Part shown: in pieces, positions 10,742 through 22,543 of the stretch
Layout: every line of letters begins with the position of its first letter
Numbering within the stretch: the first letter of the stretch is position 1
NCBI RefSeq assembly: GCF_902806685.2
Contig: NC_048557.2
Span: 5,948,666-6,012,665 of the forward strand
Length of the DNA: 64,000 bases
From: Maniola hyperantus
Taxonomy: Eukaryota; Arthropoda; Insecta; Lepidoptera; Nymphalidae
Direction of reading: 5' to 3'
Translations under genes and position numbers: made by a program
The notes under the pieces: model-generated
The model's input: only the letters and a program-made list of their open reading frames with translations
What the model was told of the DNA's origin: nothing
The model's database searches: none

Positions 10742-11732
10742 TTACTTATATACTATTTTTATGTGACACTAGAGTAACTTTTTGAGTGAGTGAACATTTT
10801 GAATGGTCGGTAGAGGCTAGATTCTTAAACAAAGCAATTTGGGAAGTGTATTGAGTGAGCTTGAAACAAACACAGCCTCTATACAAGCGTGAGAAGTATT
10901 TCTAATTCGTAAATAATGGGCGTTGCTTCATTCGCGTTATTTAGACTGGAAAACACTTCTTATCTCGTCTGGGACTTAATTTACGAACGGCTATTTGCAT
11001 TTGTCGAAAAGCTGTCAAAGATTAGGTAAGACAAAAGAAGTATGAAAAATACAAAGCTTCGGTTAATTAAATGTCATGTATATACGCGAATTTAACAATA
11101 CATATAAAAAATTTAACACTAAAAATTTATAGTACTTATGTATTTAGGTACAAAAATATACACCGTCCAAGTGGTCATTGTCCAATCCAAGATATTTTTT
11201 AAATGTCTCCAATACTGGCGCTATTGCTTCGTTGAATGGCTTGGCATAGGCGCCAGCTCTTGGGCCACCTGACGCATGGACACTGTCCATGATTGGACAC
11301 ATAATAGTTCAATGCGCGTGGATCAGTTTTACGGACACGACATTAATAAAAGCAACTTGAACAATTTTTTTGACTCGGCTAAGATTTGACAAATTTTCAA
11401 ACAAAATTAACATTGGTTAAATAAACATTATTTTTCCTCCACAAATACATAATAAAGCGCTGATAATTTACAGGTGATTTTTCACGGCAAATGAATGTTT
11501 AAAATTTCAACCGTTTGCTATAATTTTCTTATTCGATACTATACACCAAGCGACGCGAATGTTCTCGCACGATTAAGTTTGTTAGTAGAAGGTAGATAAG
11601 TACCTACTAAGTAACAAGTATACGTGGTGCAAAGGGATTTAATCCACGAATTTTCGGATTTCAGCCCGCTCCCTGATGGTTGAAATAATGAGGTCACACG
11701 TCATGTTTTTAAAATAGTGTTATGTAAAACAA
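10742..11732. other. Long unassigned stretch
   Basis: No ORF with recognisable similarity, no repeat ends. Confidence 0.35.
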
Positions 11733-11955
11733 GTCAAACTCAAACTCAAATTATTTATTCAGAATAGGTAAAATTTTACGCTTCCTGATTGTCAAAATTC
11801 TTTATTTGTAAGATGATATAAATGATGATACCTAGTGGTGATAATTAATACGTACTTAAAACTAAAGCTACGAGGGTTCCAAACACGCCCAGGTCTGAGA
11901 AGAGCCCACAACAAACTCAGGCGGGTATTCTCTTTTCCTCTTCATCATTCGTAAA
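11733..11955. repeat. Likely lepidopteran retroelement fragment
   Basis: The blocks AACTCAAATTATTTATTCAG and GGTCTGAGAAGAGCCCACAA are familiar to me from dispersed lepidopteran repeats. Single copy in this window, so support is recall only. Confidence 0.4.
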
Positions 11956-12323
11956 GTTTGTTTAAAAAGCGCGACAGTAAAATAATCGTGGGATTTGAGT
12001 CGACGACCTTTCTGATTAGAGGTCACCTTTAAACCGTTTAACTATGGAGGCTTAATTCTGCCAAGACTGCGAATTAGCAGAAGCATTTACGTCTTGATGA
12101 ATTGGTCAAATTTTTCCAAATGCCAATGGCATATAGTTCTAACGAAGGGGATTGTAACATTGGTAACGGCAAATTGGCCTTATATAATTGGAGATGATAC
12201 TGTTGGCTAATATAACTGCACAAGTTTAAATCTTGAGTAATAGCTAGTATACCTTCCAATTTAATGTTTAATTTAATATTTGTTTTGTAAGGACTTATTT
12301 ACTCTTGATTAATTAAGGTGCGA
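11956..12323. other. Unassigned stretch
   Basis: Nothing recognisable. Confidence 0.35.
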
Positions 12324-12540
12324 TCCAAACCCATACTAACATTATGAATTTGGAAATGTGTCTATCTGTCTAACCGATTTTGCGAGGTACAGAGATAGCT
12401 TGCATCCTGGGGACGGGTATAAGGTAGCCTATGTCCATCCCCGGGATGCAAGCTGTCTCTGTACCACTTTAAAGTTGGATATAAACAGATGGGCCGTGAA
12501 AAGCTAGCACATAGACAGTCACACACACTTTCGTATTTCG
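12324..12540. mobile_element. Hel-2 inverted dimer
   Basis: The left part (from A|TCCAAACCCATACTAAC) runs forward as far as GAGATAGCTTGCATCC; the right part carries the same block in reverse (GGGATGCAAGCTGTCTCTG) and continues to the CACACTTTCG end. Both 3' (CTAG) halves are missing, leaving two 5' halves head-on. Confidence 0.65.
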
Positions 12541-12684
12541 TTGACTCGGCCTCAATCGTTCCAGATAGGTATCTATTGGACGAGTAGACAGGAATACATT
12601 TCGAACCAAAACAACGTGATTTCGGCGCTTCGACGTGCTTTATACCTGAGACCAGCATTGGACCCCATTGATGGAATGGACAGT

Positions 12685-12932
12685 GGTTGTGTAGTAGGTA
12701 TCGTTCCCTACCCGAAGGATGCCAACATGTGCTATTACTAAGCCTCTGCTGTCCGTCCGCCTGTCTGTCATTTTACAGTTTATATTTTCTATTGCCGCTA
12801 TAACAAAAACCAAGACGGCAAATTTCAAAATGGACACCATGCAAATTTAAAAAAATTAAAATAGTATTGTAATATAAGTATTGTACAACGCGATGGTATG
12901 GAACCCGTTGACTGGTTTTTTTTGGGACTAAA
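12685..12932 (+). repeat. Rep-I copy
   Basis: From CGTTCCCTACCCGAAGGATG through GCCTCTGCTGTCCGTCC, the TTTCTATTGCCGCTATAAC block and AAAATGGACACCATGC to GGAACCCGTTGACTGG and a T-run. Confidence 0.55.
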
Positions 12933-13734
12933 AATTTTATTTAATTCAGAACAAAGTAAATTTTAATTTTCAACAGTAAACCAAGTCGAAATAGCCAAAC
13001 AAAATGCTTTCAACATTGTGGAAATGCAGAGCTATAAGAGGTTGGATGTTATCTGGCATTGTGGCGGATTCTCACGGAAGACGGACGACCCAGTTGCACA
13101 CTTCTGTGCCCACTTGTTAGAGGTGTTCGATTTGTTTAGTTAATACAACATATTGTGGTTTTTTACTTTATTCTGTTTTATTTCCTTGTTTTGTTTTGCC
13201 TTGGATAACGATTAGTATCTAATAAATTATTCTAATGATTCAGATTTTCAGAGTTCCGTTGTAAAATAAGAAACCTCGTCCGCGGAGGACAACTATGGAT
13301 TCCCATAAAAATAGTAAAAATAGTACGTCGAAACACCATAGTAAAAGATGATGGACTTTACCCCTCGTCTACGCAAGCCGTTACAGATTCAACCTGTAAC
13401 TCGATTTCGTAAAACCTGCATCAATCACTGTTACAATCTCAATTGTTCTAATTGGCTGAATTTGTGCGATTCTTGTTGCAACAATGTGTTGTAGCCAATA
13501 GTGAGCGAGCATCAACCGATCAGAGGTGATTGCGATCGCGACATTGTAGCTGTCAGTCTATCGCAATCGAGCAGCAGTTCGTCTATCCAATATCCATCTG
13601 ATTATCTATCTGCGCGCGCGTGCATGTGTTTATGTGTGTGTATGTACGTGTGTAACATTCATTTTAGAAATAAACTATACCTACCTAATAACTGCAAACT
13701 TGAAATTGAGTACAGTTTTATAAAAACTTGTTAT
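12933..13734. other. Unassigned stretch with a short GT-rich tract
   Basis: A GCGCGCGTGCATGTG / TGTGTGTATGTACGTGTG tract at about 13612-13652; otherwise nothing supportable. Confidence 0.4.
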
Positions 13735-13832
13735 AGATTATGATTTATCGTGCAAAATATCGAATAAAATACCTGAGTACGGAACCCTCGGTGCGCGAGT
13801 CTGACTCGCACTTGGTCGGTTTTTTTTTTTTT
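13735..13832 (+). repeat. Rep-H 3' end
   Basis: ATTTATCGTGCAAAATATCG through GTACGGAACCCTCGGTGCG to GACTCGCACTTGGTCGG and a T14 run. Confidence 0.6.
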
Positions 13833-14399
13833 GAAAATACTTCCATTTAATAAATCTTCGCTAAAGATTTTAGCAACTAAGTAGGTATATGGCTACGAAA
13901 CCCTACCTTATGTATATTCCTACACGCACTTGACCATAAATTTATTTGTTTGCAGAGTTTTTTTTCCTTGGTTAACGGTTATCTAATAAATTAATATAAT
14001 GATTAAGATTTCTAAAAGGTTAGCTATTCTAGATAAAAAAAACTTTATAGGAGCGACCTCCTTTTTAATTGGATTTCAAATTTAAGTTATTTGTTGTAAT
14101 TAATTCTGTTTTTAGATCGGTCTCTTAGGCGCAGCGCACACTGTCATAGCCAAGGCACAGAATATATTATAGTATGGCCAAGGCACGGACAGAAACTAAG
14201 CTTTATAACAATGGCAATGGTGACGTGCGGCAAGCCCCTGCACTTTGCACGTCCTCCGTGTCCTATCAACGGTATGTCAAACTCATAACAGCAGTTTAAA
14301 CGCTATAATGCACTCAGGGTGTTTGCGCTGGCCCTTAATTGCAAAAATAAAGAAGAAATTAAAATTCGTTTAATTAAGAATTTAGCCGTAAGTTACGTG
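13833..14399. other. Unassigned stretch
   Basis: Nothing recognisable; ends against a Hel-2b copy. Confidence 0.35.
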
Positions 14400-14527
14400 A
14401 TTTTTTGCATGGGTGTAGTCAAAGACCTGGAGAGTGACATAGGCTACTTTTTATTCTGGAAAATCAACGAGTTTCCAGGGGATTTTAAAAACCTAAATTC
14501 ACGAACGAAGTGGCGGGCGTCAGCTAG
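14400..14527 (+). mobile_element. Hel-2b fragment (3' part)
   Basis: GACCTGGAGAGTGACATAGG, TTTTATTCTGGAAAATCAA, hairpin (ACGAACGAAGTGGCGGGC) and CTAG at 14524-14527. Hel-2b differs from Hel-2 by the GACCTGGAGAGTG block. Confidence 0.65.
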
Positions 14528-14724
14528 TAAAAAACTAAATTACTTTGTGATTAAATGTAGTGTCATCTTTTATTTTTAATGTTATGTCATAAGAATGCGG
14601 TTAACCGCGTTGCGAGTTGGTTAAACTCTGACCACAAATCAATTCACTCAAATTGAGGCCACAGAAGGCCATAAAAAAGTGTTCAATTCAGAATTCCGCC
14701 TGACTACTGTCCATACACAAAAGC

Positions 14725-14995
14725 TGTAATAGCCTAGTGGTTAAGCCGTCCGCATCCTATTTGAAGGTCTGGGGTTCGATCCTGGGCATGCACAACTTTT
14801 CGGAGTTATGAGCGTTTTAAGTAATTAAATATCACTCGCTTTAACGGTGAAGGAAAACATCGTGAGAAAACCTGCATGCCTGAGAGTTCTCCATAATGTT
14901 CTCAAACGTGTGAAGTCTGCTAATCCGCACTTGGCCAGAGCGTGGTGGACTATGGCCAAACCCTTTTCATTCATGTGTTCATCATGATGATCGTA
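14725..14995 (+). mobile_element. SINE-A copy
   Basis: Box A TAGCCTAGTGG, box B GGTTCGATCCT; body to CATCATGATGATCG. Internal deletions near the 3' end. Confidence 0.75.
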
Positions 14996-15756
14996 TTATT
15001 ATCCCAAAAATGTGATTAATGGAAGGAATGACGATCTTAATTAATGAAGGGCACGATTCACCACGCCCGCGCTGTCGAAGACATCTGACCTGAATGATAA
15101 AAAAAGAAACGGGCCGAATTGAGAACCACGGTTTTGGAAGTCGGTTAATGAGTCTGAGATGAAACTCATTAGATACTTTGGATTCACATAGATACACACA
15201 TAGTGCATCATGGATTTAGAAAGTAATTCGTAAAGAATTAGTACTTAAAATTTCTTGGTCGTGCATACATTTTGGAAACGCACTCACCATGCTCTATGTG
15301 TCAACTGGCATGTCAAACGTTTTTAGTCCATAATGTCCTTACATTACCATTGTAAACCCATATACTAAGAACTATTACTCCCTACATCCATTGGTAAACC
15401 GTACTTTTGAGATGACAGTGCCACATAGAGCAATTAATATGGCAATACAAGCCATTCTCATAAATGCAATAGGTATACAGCTTTGACAAATAGAAATAAG
15501 TAGTATTTAAACGGAATTTCTTAATTAGAAAAAAATATCCTTTAGTATAGATATGTGAATCATTAAAAATCCTAGATTTTGTTCAGATAACCGCGTTACC
15601 CAATGTAACACGAGGGATTACGTAAAAGAGTCGTAACATCGCTTTCGCGCTACCTTTGACATTCATGAAGTGGACATATTATTGTAGTTACCCGAATGAG
15701 TTCTGGCTAAGCTGTGTCTAGCCTTCCATAAGTCATCCTTTCAGGGCACCAGTATT
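14996..15756. other. Unassigned stretch
   Basis: No supportable coding sequence. Confidence 0.35.
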
Positions 15757-16130
15757 TATCATCATTATCATCATCATCATCATCATCGATAGACGTCCAC
15801 TGCTGGACATAGGTCTCTTGTAGGGACTTCCACACGCCACGGTGTTGCGCCGCCTGAATCCAGCGTCTCCCTGCGATTTGTCTGATGTCGTCCGTCCCCT
15901 AGTGGAGGGTCTTCCAACGCTGCGTCTTACGGTGCGAGGTCGTCATTCCTTGGGACCCCAACGTCAATCGGTTTTACGAACTATGTCAACTATGCCCATT
16001 GCCACTTCAGCTTCGCAACCCGTTGAGCTATGTCGGTTACTCTAGTTCTCCTACGGATCTCCTCCTGATTTGATCACGTAGAGAAACTCCAAGCATAGCT
16101 CTGTCCATCGCCCGCTGAATGACAGCCGCA
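15757..16130 (-). pseudogene. RTE-type LINE 3' end, minus strand
   Basis: Begins with (ATC)n, the reverse of the LINE tail, then GATAGACGTCCACTGCTGGAC. Reverse-complement coding text corresponds to the copy at 5060 (segments for GRPPT and the LKW(Q)W region), broken by frameshifts. 5' truncated near 16130. Confidence 0.7.
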
Positions 16131-16149
16131 GTATTTCTTAGGGTTTTTT

Positions 16150-16385
16150 GTTATTATTATAAGTTGGCCCTTGACTACGATGTCACTGGTAAGTGATGCA
16201 ATCTAAGATGGTAGCGGACTAACTTGGAGGCCGTACCCTCCCACCAGACCAGACTAGAGACAATTTAGAAATTATAACATCCCAAATTACCTCTGTCGGC
16301 AATAGAACTCGGGACCTCCCAATTATAAGACCACAGCGCTCACCACTGTGCCGTACTAGGGAGGTAGTGCAGTCACTAGGGAGGT
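16150..16385 (-). mobile_element. SINE-B copy
   Basis: Body with CCCACCAGACCAGACTAGAG; head region holds the CACTGTGCC box A equivalent and is followed by a second partial GTCACTAGGGAGGTCG, as if the head was partly duplicated. Confidence 0.65.
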
Positions 16386-16422
16386 CGCCAAAAATTAGTC
16401 CAAAAGTTATTTTATTAAATTA

Positions 16423-16593
16423 CTAACTGCCCCGACGAACTTCGTACCGCCTAAAAAAAAATCTCTCCATAAGAACCATCCTCGTATGTACTTCAAGGAA
16501 TATTTATAAAAAAATATTTTGCGAAATCGGTTCAGCTGTTCTCGAGATTTGCGATCAGCAACACATTCAGCGATTCATTTTTATATATAGAGA
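16423..16593 (-). mobile_element. Hel-5 copy
   Basis: Terminal CTAG changed to CTAA; hairpin GACGAACTTCGTACCGCC, central TCGGTTCAGCTGTTCTCGAG and the TATATATAGAGA end are intact. Confidence 0.65.
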
Positions 16594-16880
16594 TTAATTT
16601 AAACAACTACCTCGTTGGTCAAAAACACGTCGTCTTTGTCCTTCCAAATCATGATGTTCGAAGTAAGTACATATAGGTATATTCTACTTTTCATACAAGC
16701 GCCCGTCCGCATCTTTCAACTCAGAGGTCATCAAAACATGAACTTCTACAACGTAGAATTTTATTATTATAAGTATTATGTATTAATGATTTACAATCTC
16801 CATTTGGGTTAAAAGTATTATTTATACTTATGTCTATTAATTAATATTTTGTAATTTGAATATTTTACCATATTATATTA

Positions 16881-16965
16881 CTAGATGAGGCCCGTGACTT
16901 CGTCCGCATGGATTTTAATTTTTTTTGAATCCTGGAGGTGTTCTTTGTTTTTCCGGGATAAAAAT
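16881..16965 (-). mobile_element. Hel-2 fragment
   Basis: CTAGATGAGGCCCGTGACTT, CGTCCGCATGGATTTTAA and TTTTTCCGGGATAAAAA; truncated there. Confidence 0.55.
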
Positions 16966-17609
16966 TAGTAATTAACTAATTACTCACAGGTGCAAGTTAA
17001 ATAAAATAAAATAAATAAAATTATTATACTCTATGTATTTCTTGTTTAGTATCATTATTCCCTATTAAGTTTATTGATTTATGCTATATTTATTATTTTA
17101 AAAATAGAGACTTGGAGACTTCTTATATATTAAAAAAATAAAGTAAGTACATACTTTGAATCGTCAAACGCATCTACCACTGGTTCGGAATGCTATTCCT
17201 ACCAAGAGCCACCACTACCTAAGAGCCTACCACTGGTTCGGAATGCCATTCCTACCTAATAGGGGCCCGTTGGCACCCTTCGGGTACGGAAACCTAAAAG
17301 GGCGTTAAGCAAAGAATATCTGTGCCCTGCTTTATATCTTTCACAACTCATCCTATTACATCAATGGCGTAACATTATTATAATGCTGAACTTTAGCCCT
17401 GCGACCTCGTCTATTCAATCCGTGTCTTCTTATCATTCACACGTTCTTTGTGAGCAGTTCATTTCTGTCTGTCGCTTCACTATAGTGTTGCTTAATTGTG
17501 TCGTTAAACTTGCGAATTGATCAGCAAAGAATGATTGATTATATTTTATAAGGGCAGACTAAATGCAATCGACTTCATGCATTTTTAAGTTGTGGTACCG
17601 ACTGGATGT
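16966..17609. other. Unassigned stretch with a small Rep-I fragment
   Basis: 17255-17302 reads GGGCCCGTTGGCACCCTTCG then GGTACGGAAACC, the end of Rep-I on the minus strand. A sentence-like local duplication CCACTGGTTCGGAATGC occurs at 17176 and 17228. Otherwise nothing. Confidence 0.4.
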
Positions 17610-17703
17610 ATAGGACGTGACAGGTTAAGATGGCAATCAGGGTGCGCCCCCCCCCCCCCCTACCATTACTCCGATTGCCATCTCGACCTGTCGCGTACTA
17701 TAG
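17610..17703. mobile_element. GC-MITE copy with poly-C core
   Basis: Terminal inverted repeats GTGACAGGTTAAGATGGCAA and TTGCCATCTCGACCTGTCGC. The GC-rich central part seen in other copies is replaced by 14 C residues (17647-17660). Confidence 0.7.
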
Positions 17704-17774
17704 ATGCGCAAAATAGTCTTGATCCTTAGCATGGAAGTTGTGACTTGCGATTATTGTATCATCCCATTGCTAAA

Positions 17775-18052
17775 TACTACCTAGTCTCCTCTCATAATAA
17801 GAAAGGTTTAGGCCGTTGTCCACCACAGTGGCTGAGATTGGCAGGCAGACTTTAGTCATCTTTGACAGTATTGTGGAAAATACTCAGGTAGGTATGCAGG
17901 TTTTCTCACGATTTTTTCCTTTACCGTCAAAGCAAGTGATAATAATTGTTTTTATTACTTAAAACGCACATATTAACTTCGAAAACCTAGTAGTGGTTCC
18001 CGGGATCGAACCCCAGAAAGCTGACATCTTAAGCAATAGGCTATCGCCACTC
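17775..18052 (-). mobile_element. SINE-A copy, old
   Basis: Minus strand; box B region TCCCGGGATCGAACCCC, body diverged, tRNA-like 5' end near 18050 (GGCTATCGCCACTCTT). Confidence 0.6.
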
Positions 18053-18342
18053 TTTTTCAAATTTATTATACTGACGTAGAAACGAGCTTTTGCGAGATTA
18101 GCATAAATAATAGGTATTATGTCTTTTAATGCTGATAAAAGCCATTGACTAAATAATAATTCGTAGCAGACATAATTATCTATTCTTAGCATGTTTCTAT
18201 AGTTTTTTTGTATACTTAATTTATTGCGACAACGCTTTATTTATGTAACGAATAAGGATCTCTTCAATACCTGCCGCCTTATGTTAAATTTTTTATGCAA
18301 CAAAAATAGACAAAACATTATTATTCTTATTATTATGTAAAA

Positions 18343-18645
18343 AAGCTATGATAGTCTTGTGACGTCCTAACGTCCGTCTTCTAATCAGAGGTCGGGGGTT
18401 CGATCCCGGGCACGCACCTCTAACTTTTCAGAGTTATGTGCGTTTTAAGTAATTAAATGTCACTTGCTTTAACGGTGAAGGAAAACATTGTGAGGAAACC
18501 TGCATACCTGAGAGTTCTCTATAATGGTTTCAAAGGTGTGTGAAGTCTACCAATCCGCACATGGGCAGCGTGGTAGATTATGGCCAAAATCCTTCTCACT
18601 CTGAGAGGAGACTCTGTAGTGAGCCGGCGATACGTTGATGATGAT
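18343..18645 (+). mobile_element. SINE-A copy
   Basis: Box A degraded (TAGTCTTGTGA), box B GGTTCGATCCC intact, complete body, tail GTTGATGATGATTATT. Confidence 0.75.
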
Positions 18646-18806
18646 TATTATGTTAATTATAATATTATATCACTAGCTCAATCCATTTATGTAGACTCCA
18701 GAGAAACTGTCTGTTTTTCCTGATAATTTTTTTTCTAAAGTATGTTCCACAATCTCCATATTTTAATTTTAACATGGCACAATGCTTAATTATTGTGCCA
18801 AATCAA

Positions 18807-18957
18807 AATAATTATAAAAGGAAAAGCTGGCCGACTGACTGATCTATCAACGCACAGCTTAAATTACTGGACGGACTGGCCTGAAATTTGGCATGCAGAT
18901 AGCTGTTATGACGTAGACATCCGCTAAGAAAGGATTTTTGAAAATTTGACCCCTATG
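18807..18957 (+). mobile_element. Hel-1, 3' truncated
   Basis: ATTATAAAAGGAAAAGCTGG, short TGAC tract, ACGTAGACATCCGCTAAG; stops at GACCCCTATGATT before the hairpin. Confidence 0.65.
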
Positions 18958-19944
18958 ATTTAAAAATTTTATAATGAGGAGTAAACAAATAATAAACAAA
19001 CAATTTTTATTTATATTACTTATTAGTATGGATGTAAATTGTAATCAATAACTATTATTAGATCTACTTTTAAATGAGCGTAAAGTTCAACTTTTGTTAT
19101 ATTCAAGGAAAACTTTACATGATACTTGATATTATAACGATTAACTCTAGAGGTTAACATAACTCATTAATTTTATTTATTTAAATTTTAAATCCTGTTT
19201 GAAACCAATAATTTATATTATCCAACGAATTTTCGTATCTTTATTAATATTGTAATATAAAACTAATAAGTTTTATTACTTTTTAACATAACTGTGTTAA
19301 AATCTGGCTTGAAAAAAATGTATGCTGATATTGGATCAATTTTTAGGGTTCCGTGGCAATTTTTTTAAAAAGTGTTATTTTTTGTATTTTGGTACGGATT
19401 CCTTCATGTGCGAGTCCGACTCGCACTTGAACGATTTTCTTGTATTATTTGATTGATAAGACTAATTAAACAGGACCAATCTAAGAACAAAACAAGTCTT
19501 ACAGCGATTACGCACTGCACTTTCGTCATCCGAGTTCTCTCCATTATCCATGGTAATATTTCGGTCGTGCCTTGGAATGAAATCGGACATATAATGTATA
19601 TATGTCAAAGATGACTGAAAACCTTGGATGTAGATCAGAGATCGGACTGGTGCGTAAGCAATATCCGAATTCGGTCCGAGTTTTTTATATTCGTATTTTC
19701 ACGGACTCGGATCGTATAAGTGCGTAACCACTATTAGTGCAGTAAAATATCCTTGCAACAAGACAGCAATTTATAATCGAGCCATATTAATTTTTCATTC
19801 ATGCGCTATAACTCCAAAAAATACCCATATTATATTATCCACTTTAGATTCAATTTACTTTTAGGATATTTTCAAAGTTATCAATAACCAAGTCAAATAA
19901 TGACCTTGAATCTTTTCTGTCTCTTTGCACATACGGTCATCAAA
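18958..19944. other. AT-rich stretch with a small Rep-I remnant
   Basis: 19345-19440 carries TTAGGGTTCCGTGGC and GAGTCCGACTCGCACTTGAA, the two ends of Rep-I with the middle lost. The segment 19500-19740 contains TTCGGTCCGAG-type text without match in the window. Confidence 0.4.
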
Positions 19945-20315
19945 TCCATACCTATAGATACTTTAATATTATAAATTTGTAAATGCGAAAATGTGTGTCT
20001 GTTTCTTTGTCTGTTACCTTTTCAGGGCCCATCCGTTAACCGATTTAGACGTTTGGTGTAGATATAATTTTTGTCTTGGAGACGGATATGGCTACTTTTT
20101 ATCCCGGTTAATCATAGAGTTCCCACGGAATTCGTGAAATATCACGAACTTCATCCACATGGATTGAGGTTTTTAAAAACCCGCGGGAACTTTATGATTT
20201 TTCGGGATAAAAAGTAGCCTATGCCCATCTACGGAATGCAAGCTATTTATTTCCATACATCAAAATCAGGGGCTGTGAAATGTTGCACTTTCGCGTCTAT
20301 AATACTGTATGAATT
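19945..20315. mobile_element. Hel-2 inverted dimer
   Basis: Forward unit from A|TCCATACC to the hairpin region near 20160 (ACTTCATCCACATGG), followed by a reverse unit (CCGCGGGAACTTTATG, GGGATAAAAAGTAGCC) ending near CGCGTCTATAATACTG. Both CTAG ends are missing at the junction, so the two copies are fused through their 3' ends. Confidence 0.65.
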
Positions 20316-20703
20316 TATAAGATTTGTATATTAAGAATCTAAAATTCGTCGTGGTAATATTACTTACCTACTATCACTCTCGTACTCTGTTGCTATACCA
20401 TTACAATCATTAAAAAATTAAAGGTCTCAAACGAAACAAAACGTCAATTTAATTTGCATTTCTTTCATCTTAAATGAATTTATTTCCATTTTTTCTGGCT
20501 AAATTAGTAATTCTGCATGCCGAATGTGTTTTTCGAATACTTTGTATGTTATTAACATAATAATGTGATTTCTCTTTCTGTTATTTTTCTTTAATAGTAT
20601 TAGTACCTTGAAGATAAATTCATAAACATCGATTTTGTTTTAATTTATATCTTGCGTGTATTTTGTTTCGATGAAAGGCGAGATTTTAATGTCCAAATAT
20701 TTT
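20316..20703. other. AT-rich stretch without recognisable feature
   Basis: Nothing supportable. Confidence 0.4.
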
Positions 20704-21297
20704 TAAGGGTTCCGTACCTCAGAAGGAATCCTTATAGGATCATTTTGTTGTCTGTCTGTCTGTCTGTTTTTTTTTGCCAGTCGGTCTGTCAAGAAAACTA
20801 CAGTGTACTTCCCGTTGACCTAGAATCGTGAAAGCAGGTAGGTAAGTCTTATAGCTGACATTAGGAAAAATTTGAAAACCATGAATTTGTGGTAACATCA
20901 CACAAAAAAATTAAATTGTGGTCACGAACCAATAATTAGTATTTTCAATTTTAGAAGTAAGATAACAATGGGGCCGATTCTCTTGTACACAATCTTTAAA
21001 CTAAACTAAATTAACAGGTCTAAATCTAGTGCTATCCTTTTCGACAAGCAACATTATGAAAGGGATAGCAATAGATTTAGACGTGCTATTTTAGTTTAGT
21101 TTAGAGATGGTGTAGAACGGAATTAGCCACATTATCATGTGGGGTATCATAATATGAAAGGGCTTTGTATTCTAAAACAGATTTTTATTTATTTTTATGC
21201 ACCATAGTTTTTGAATTATCGTGCAAAATGTCGAAAAATACGGCTGTAGTACGAAACCCTCGGTGCGCGAGCCTGACTCGCACTTGGCTTTTTTATA
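20704..21297 (+). repeat. Rep-H interrupted by MITE-Q
   Basis: Left part AGGGTTCCGTACCTCAGAAG to GAAGTAAGATAAC; right part TGTGGGGTATCATAATATG to GACTCGCACTTGGC. The two parts are contiguous in other copies (for example 6840-7214), so the 168-bp block between them is a later insertion. Confidence 0.7.
20966..21133. mobile_element. MITE-Q, palindromic element
   Basis: Inverted-repeat ends around GATTCTCTTGTACAC / GTGTAGAACGGAATT, then CTAAACTAAACTAAATTAAC on the left mirrored by TTTTAGTTTAGTTTAGAG on the right. A second copy at 43671-43838 shares more than 90 percent by eye. Target duplication not resolved. Confidence 0.7.
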
Positions 21298-21649
21298 TTT
21301 TTTTATCGATTTTACTGATTCAATTAGTGTACCACGAGTGGTTATAACCGTAACTAGTGATTCGCCCTCATAAACTATCACGGATGAGCAAATGTAAAGA
21401 CTACCTATCTAAGGTTAACATCGTTAGTTTTCTCATAGCCTTACTCGAGTTAACCGGCAAAAGAGGAATCTGATAAATAAAATATATGTCGTCCATATCA
21501 GATGTGTGTATTTCTATTAATCACATAATGGTAGGAGTTCTCTTGGGAGCATAATGCGGTGGGGTCTAAGATCCTTCTGCATACAACTCAATTAAAAGAA
21601 CGAGATTTTGACTCATAGGTTAATTTACAATTACTAACTAAACTGATTA
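21298..21649. other. Unassigned stretch
   Basis: Nothing recognisable. Confidence 0.35.
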
Positions 21650-21835
21650 ATGTTAAAGAAAATATAAAAGAGACCGACGGCTTAGCCTGCTTTCCCAGGC
21701 TCGGAGAAAACGAAAAGGCCCAATTTGGATCACCTAGTCGGTCACCCATCCAGTTACCCAGTTGAGTCAACGTGGCTTAATAATCGCAATCGATTTATAT
21801 TACTCGTTGTCATACACTTGATACGGCCTTGGTTA
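21650..21835 (-). mobile_element. SINE-5S, 5S rRNA-like element
   Basis: On the minus strand GATTGCGATTATTAAGCCAC and GGTAACTGGATGGGTGACCG resemble the 5S rRNA stretch AATTAAGCAGCGTCGG and AGTACTTAGATGGGTGACCG (5S internal promoter region, from memory). A non-5S body follows (GCAGGCTAAGCCGTCGGTC). Copies at 26634 and 43990. Confidence 0.5.
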
Positions 21836-21856
21836 GGTTAGTTTAAAATCAAGCTT

Positions 21857-22017
21857 ATTTCAAACTACGGAATATAAATTATATTATAATCCGGTCAATA
21901 TTGGCGTTCCCAAAATTCGTACCAATTTTTACCAATTTTAAGATAAAACTTGTACGAATGTTGAGAACACCAATATTGACCGGACTATAATAGAATTTAT
22001 ATACCGTAGTCTGAAAT
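21857..22017. mobile_element. Fold-back element, 65-bp arms
   Basis: 21857-21921 and 21953-22017 are inverted repeats with about 58 of 65 positions matching; the inner block CCGGTCAATATTGG is exact. 31-nt loop. No ORF; MITE-like. Confidence 0.65.
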
Positions 22018-22221
22018 TAGCTATACTATTTTTTATACCTATTACAAGCTTGCAATTTTGAGGTTAGGTTGAAACACGCTTGCCTAGAAGATACCAAGTT
22101 GCAAACTATAACACGTAAAAGGTATTGCCTAAATTGGCTCCTTTCCAGCTTTAAATATTCTTAAGGTTACACTTAGCTGAACTCATTAAAAGGAAATAAC
22201 TCTACCATTGTTTTAATAATT

Positions 22222-22543
22222 CATCATCATCATTATCATGATAAATCCATCGCCGGCTCACTACAGAGCACGGGTGTCCTTTCAGACTGAGAAGGGTTTT
22301 GGCCATATTCTATCACGCTGGCCATGTGCGGATTGGTAGACTTCACACACCTTTGACAACATTATGAAGACCTCACAGGCATGCAGGTTTCCTCACGATG
22401 TTTTCCTTCACCGTTAAAGCAAGTGATATTTAATTAATTAAATCGCACATAACTCCGAAAAGTTAGAGGTGCGTGCCCGGGATCGAACCCCCGACCTCCG
22501 ATTAGAAGGCGGACGTCCTAACCACTAGGCTGCCACAGCTTAT
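22222..22543 (-). mobile_element. SINE-A, full length
   Basis: (ATC)n tail first, body in reverse, then CCGGGATCGAACCCC (box B) and CCACTAGGCTGCCACAGCTT (box A region). One of the best preserved copies here. Confidence 0.85.
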
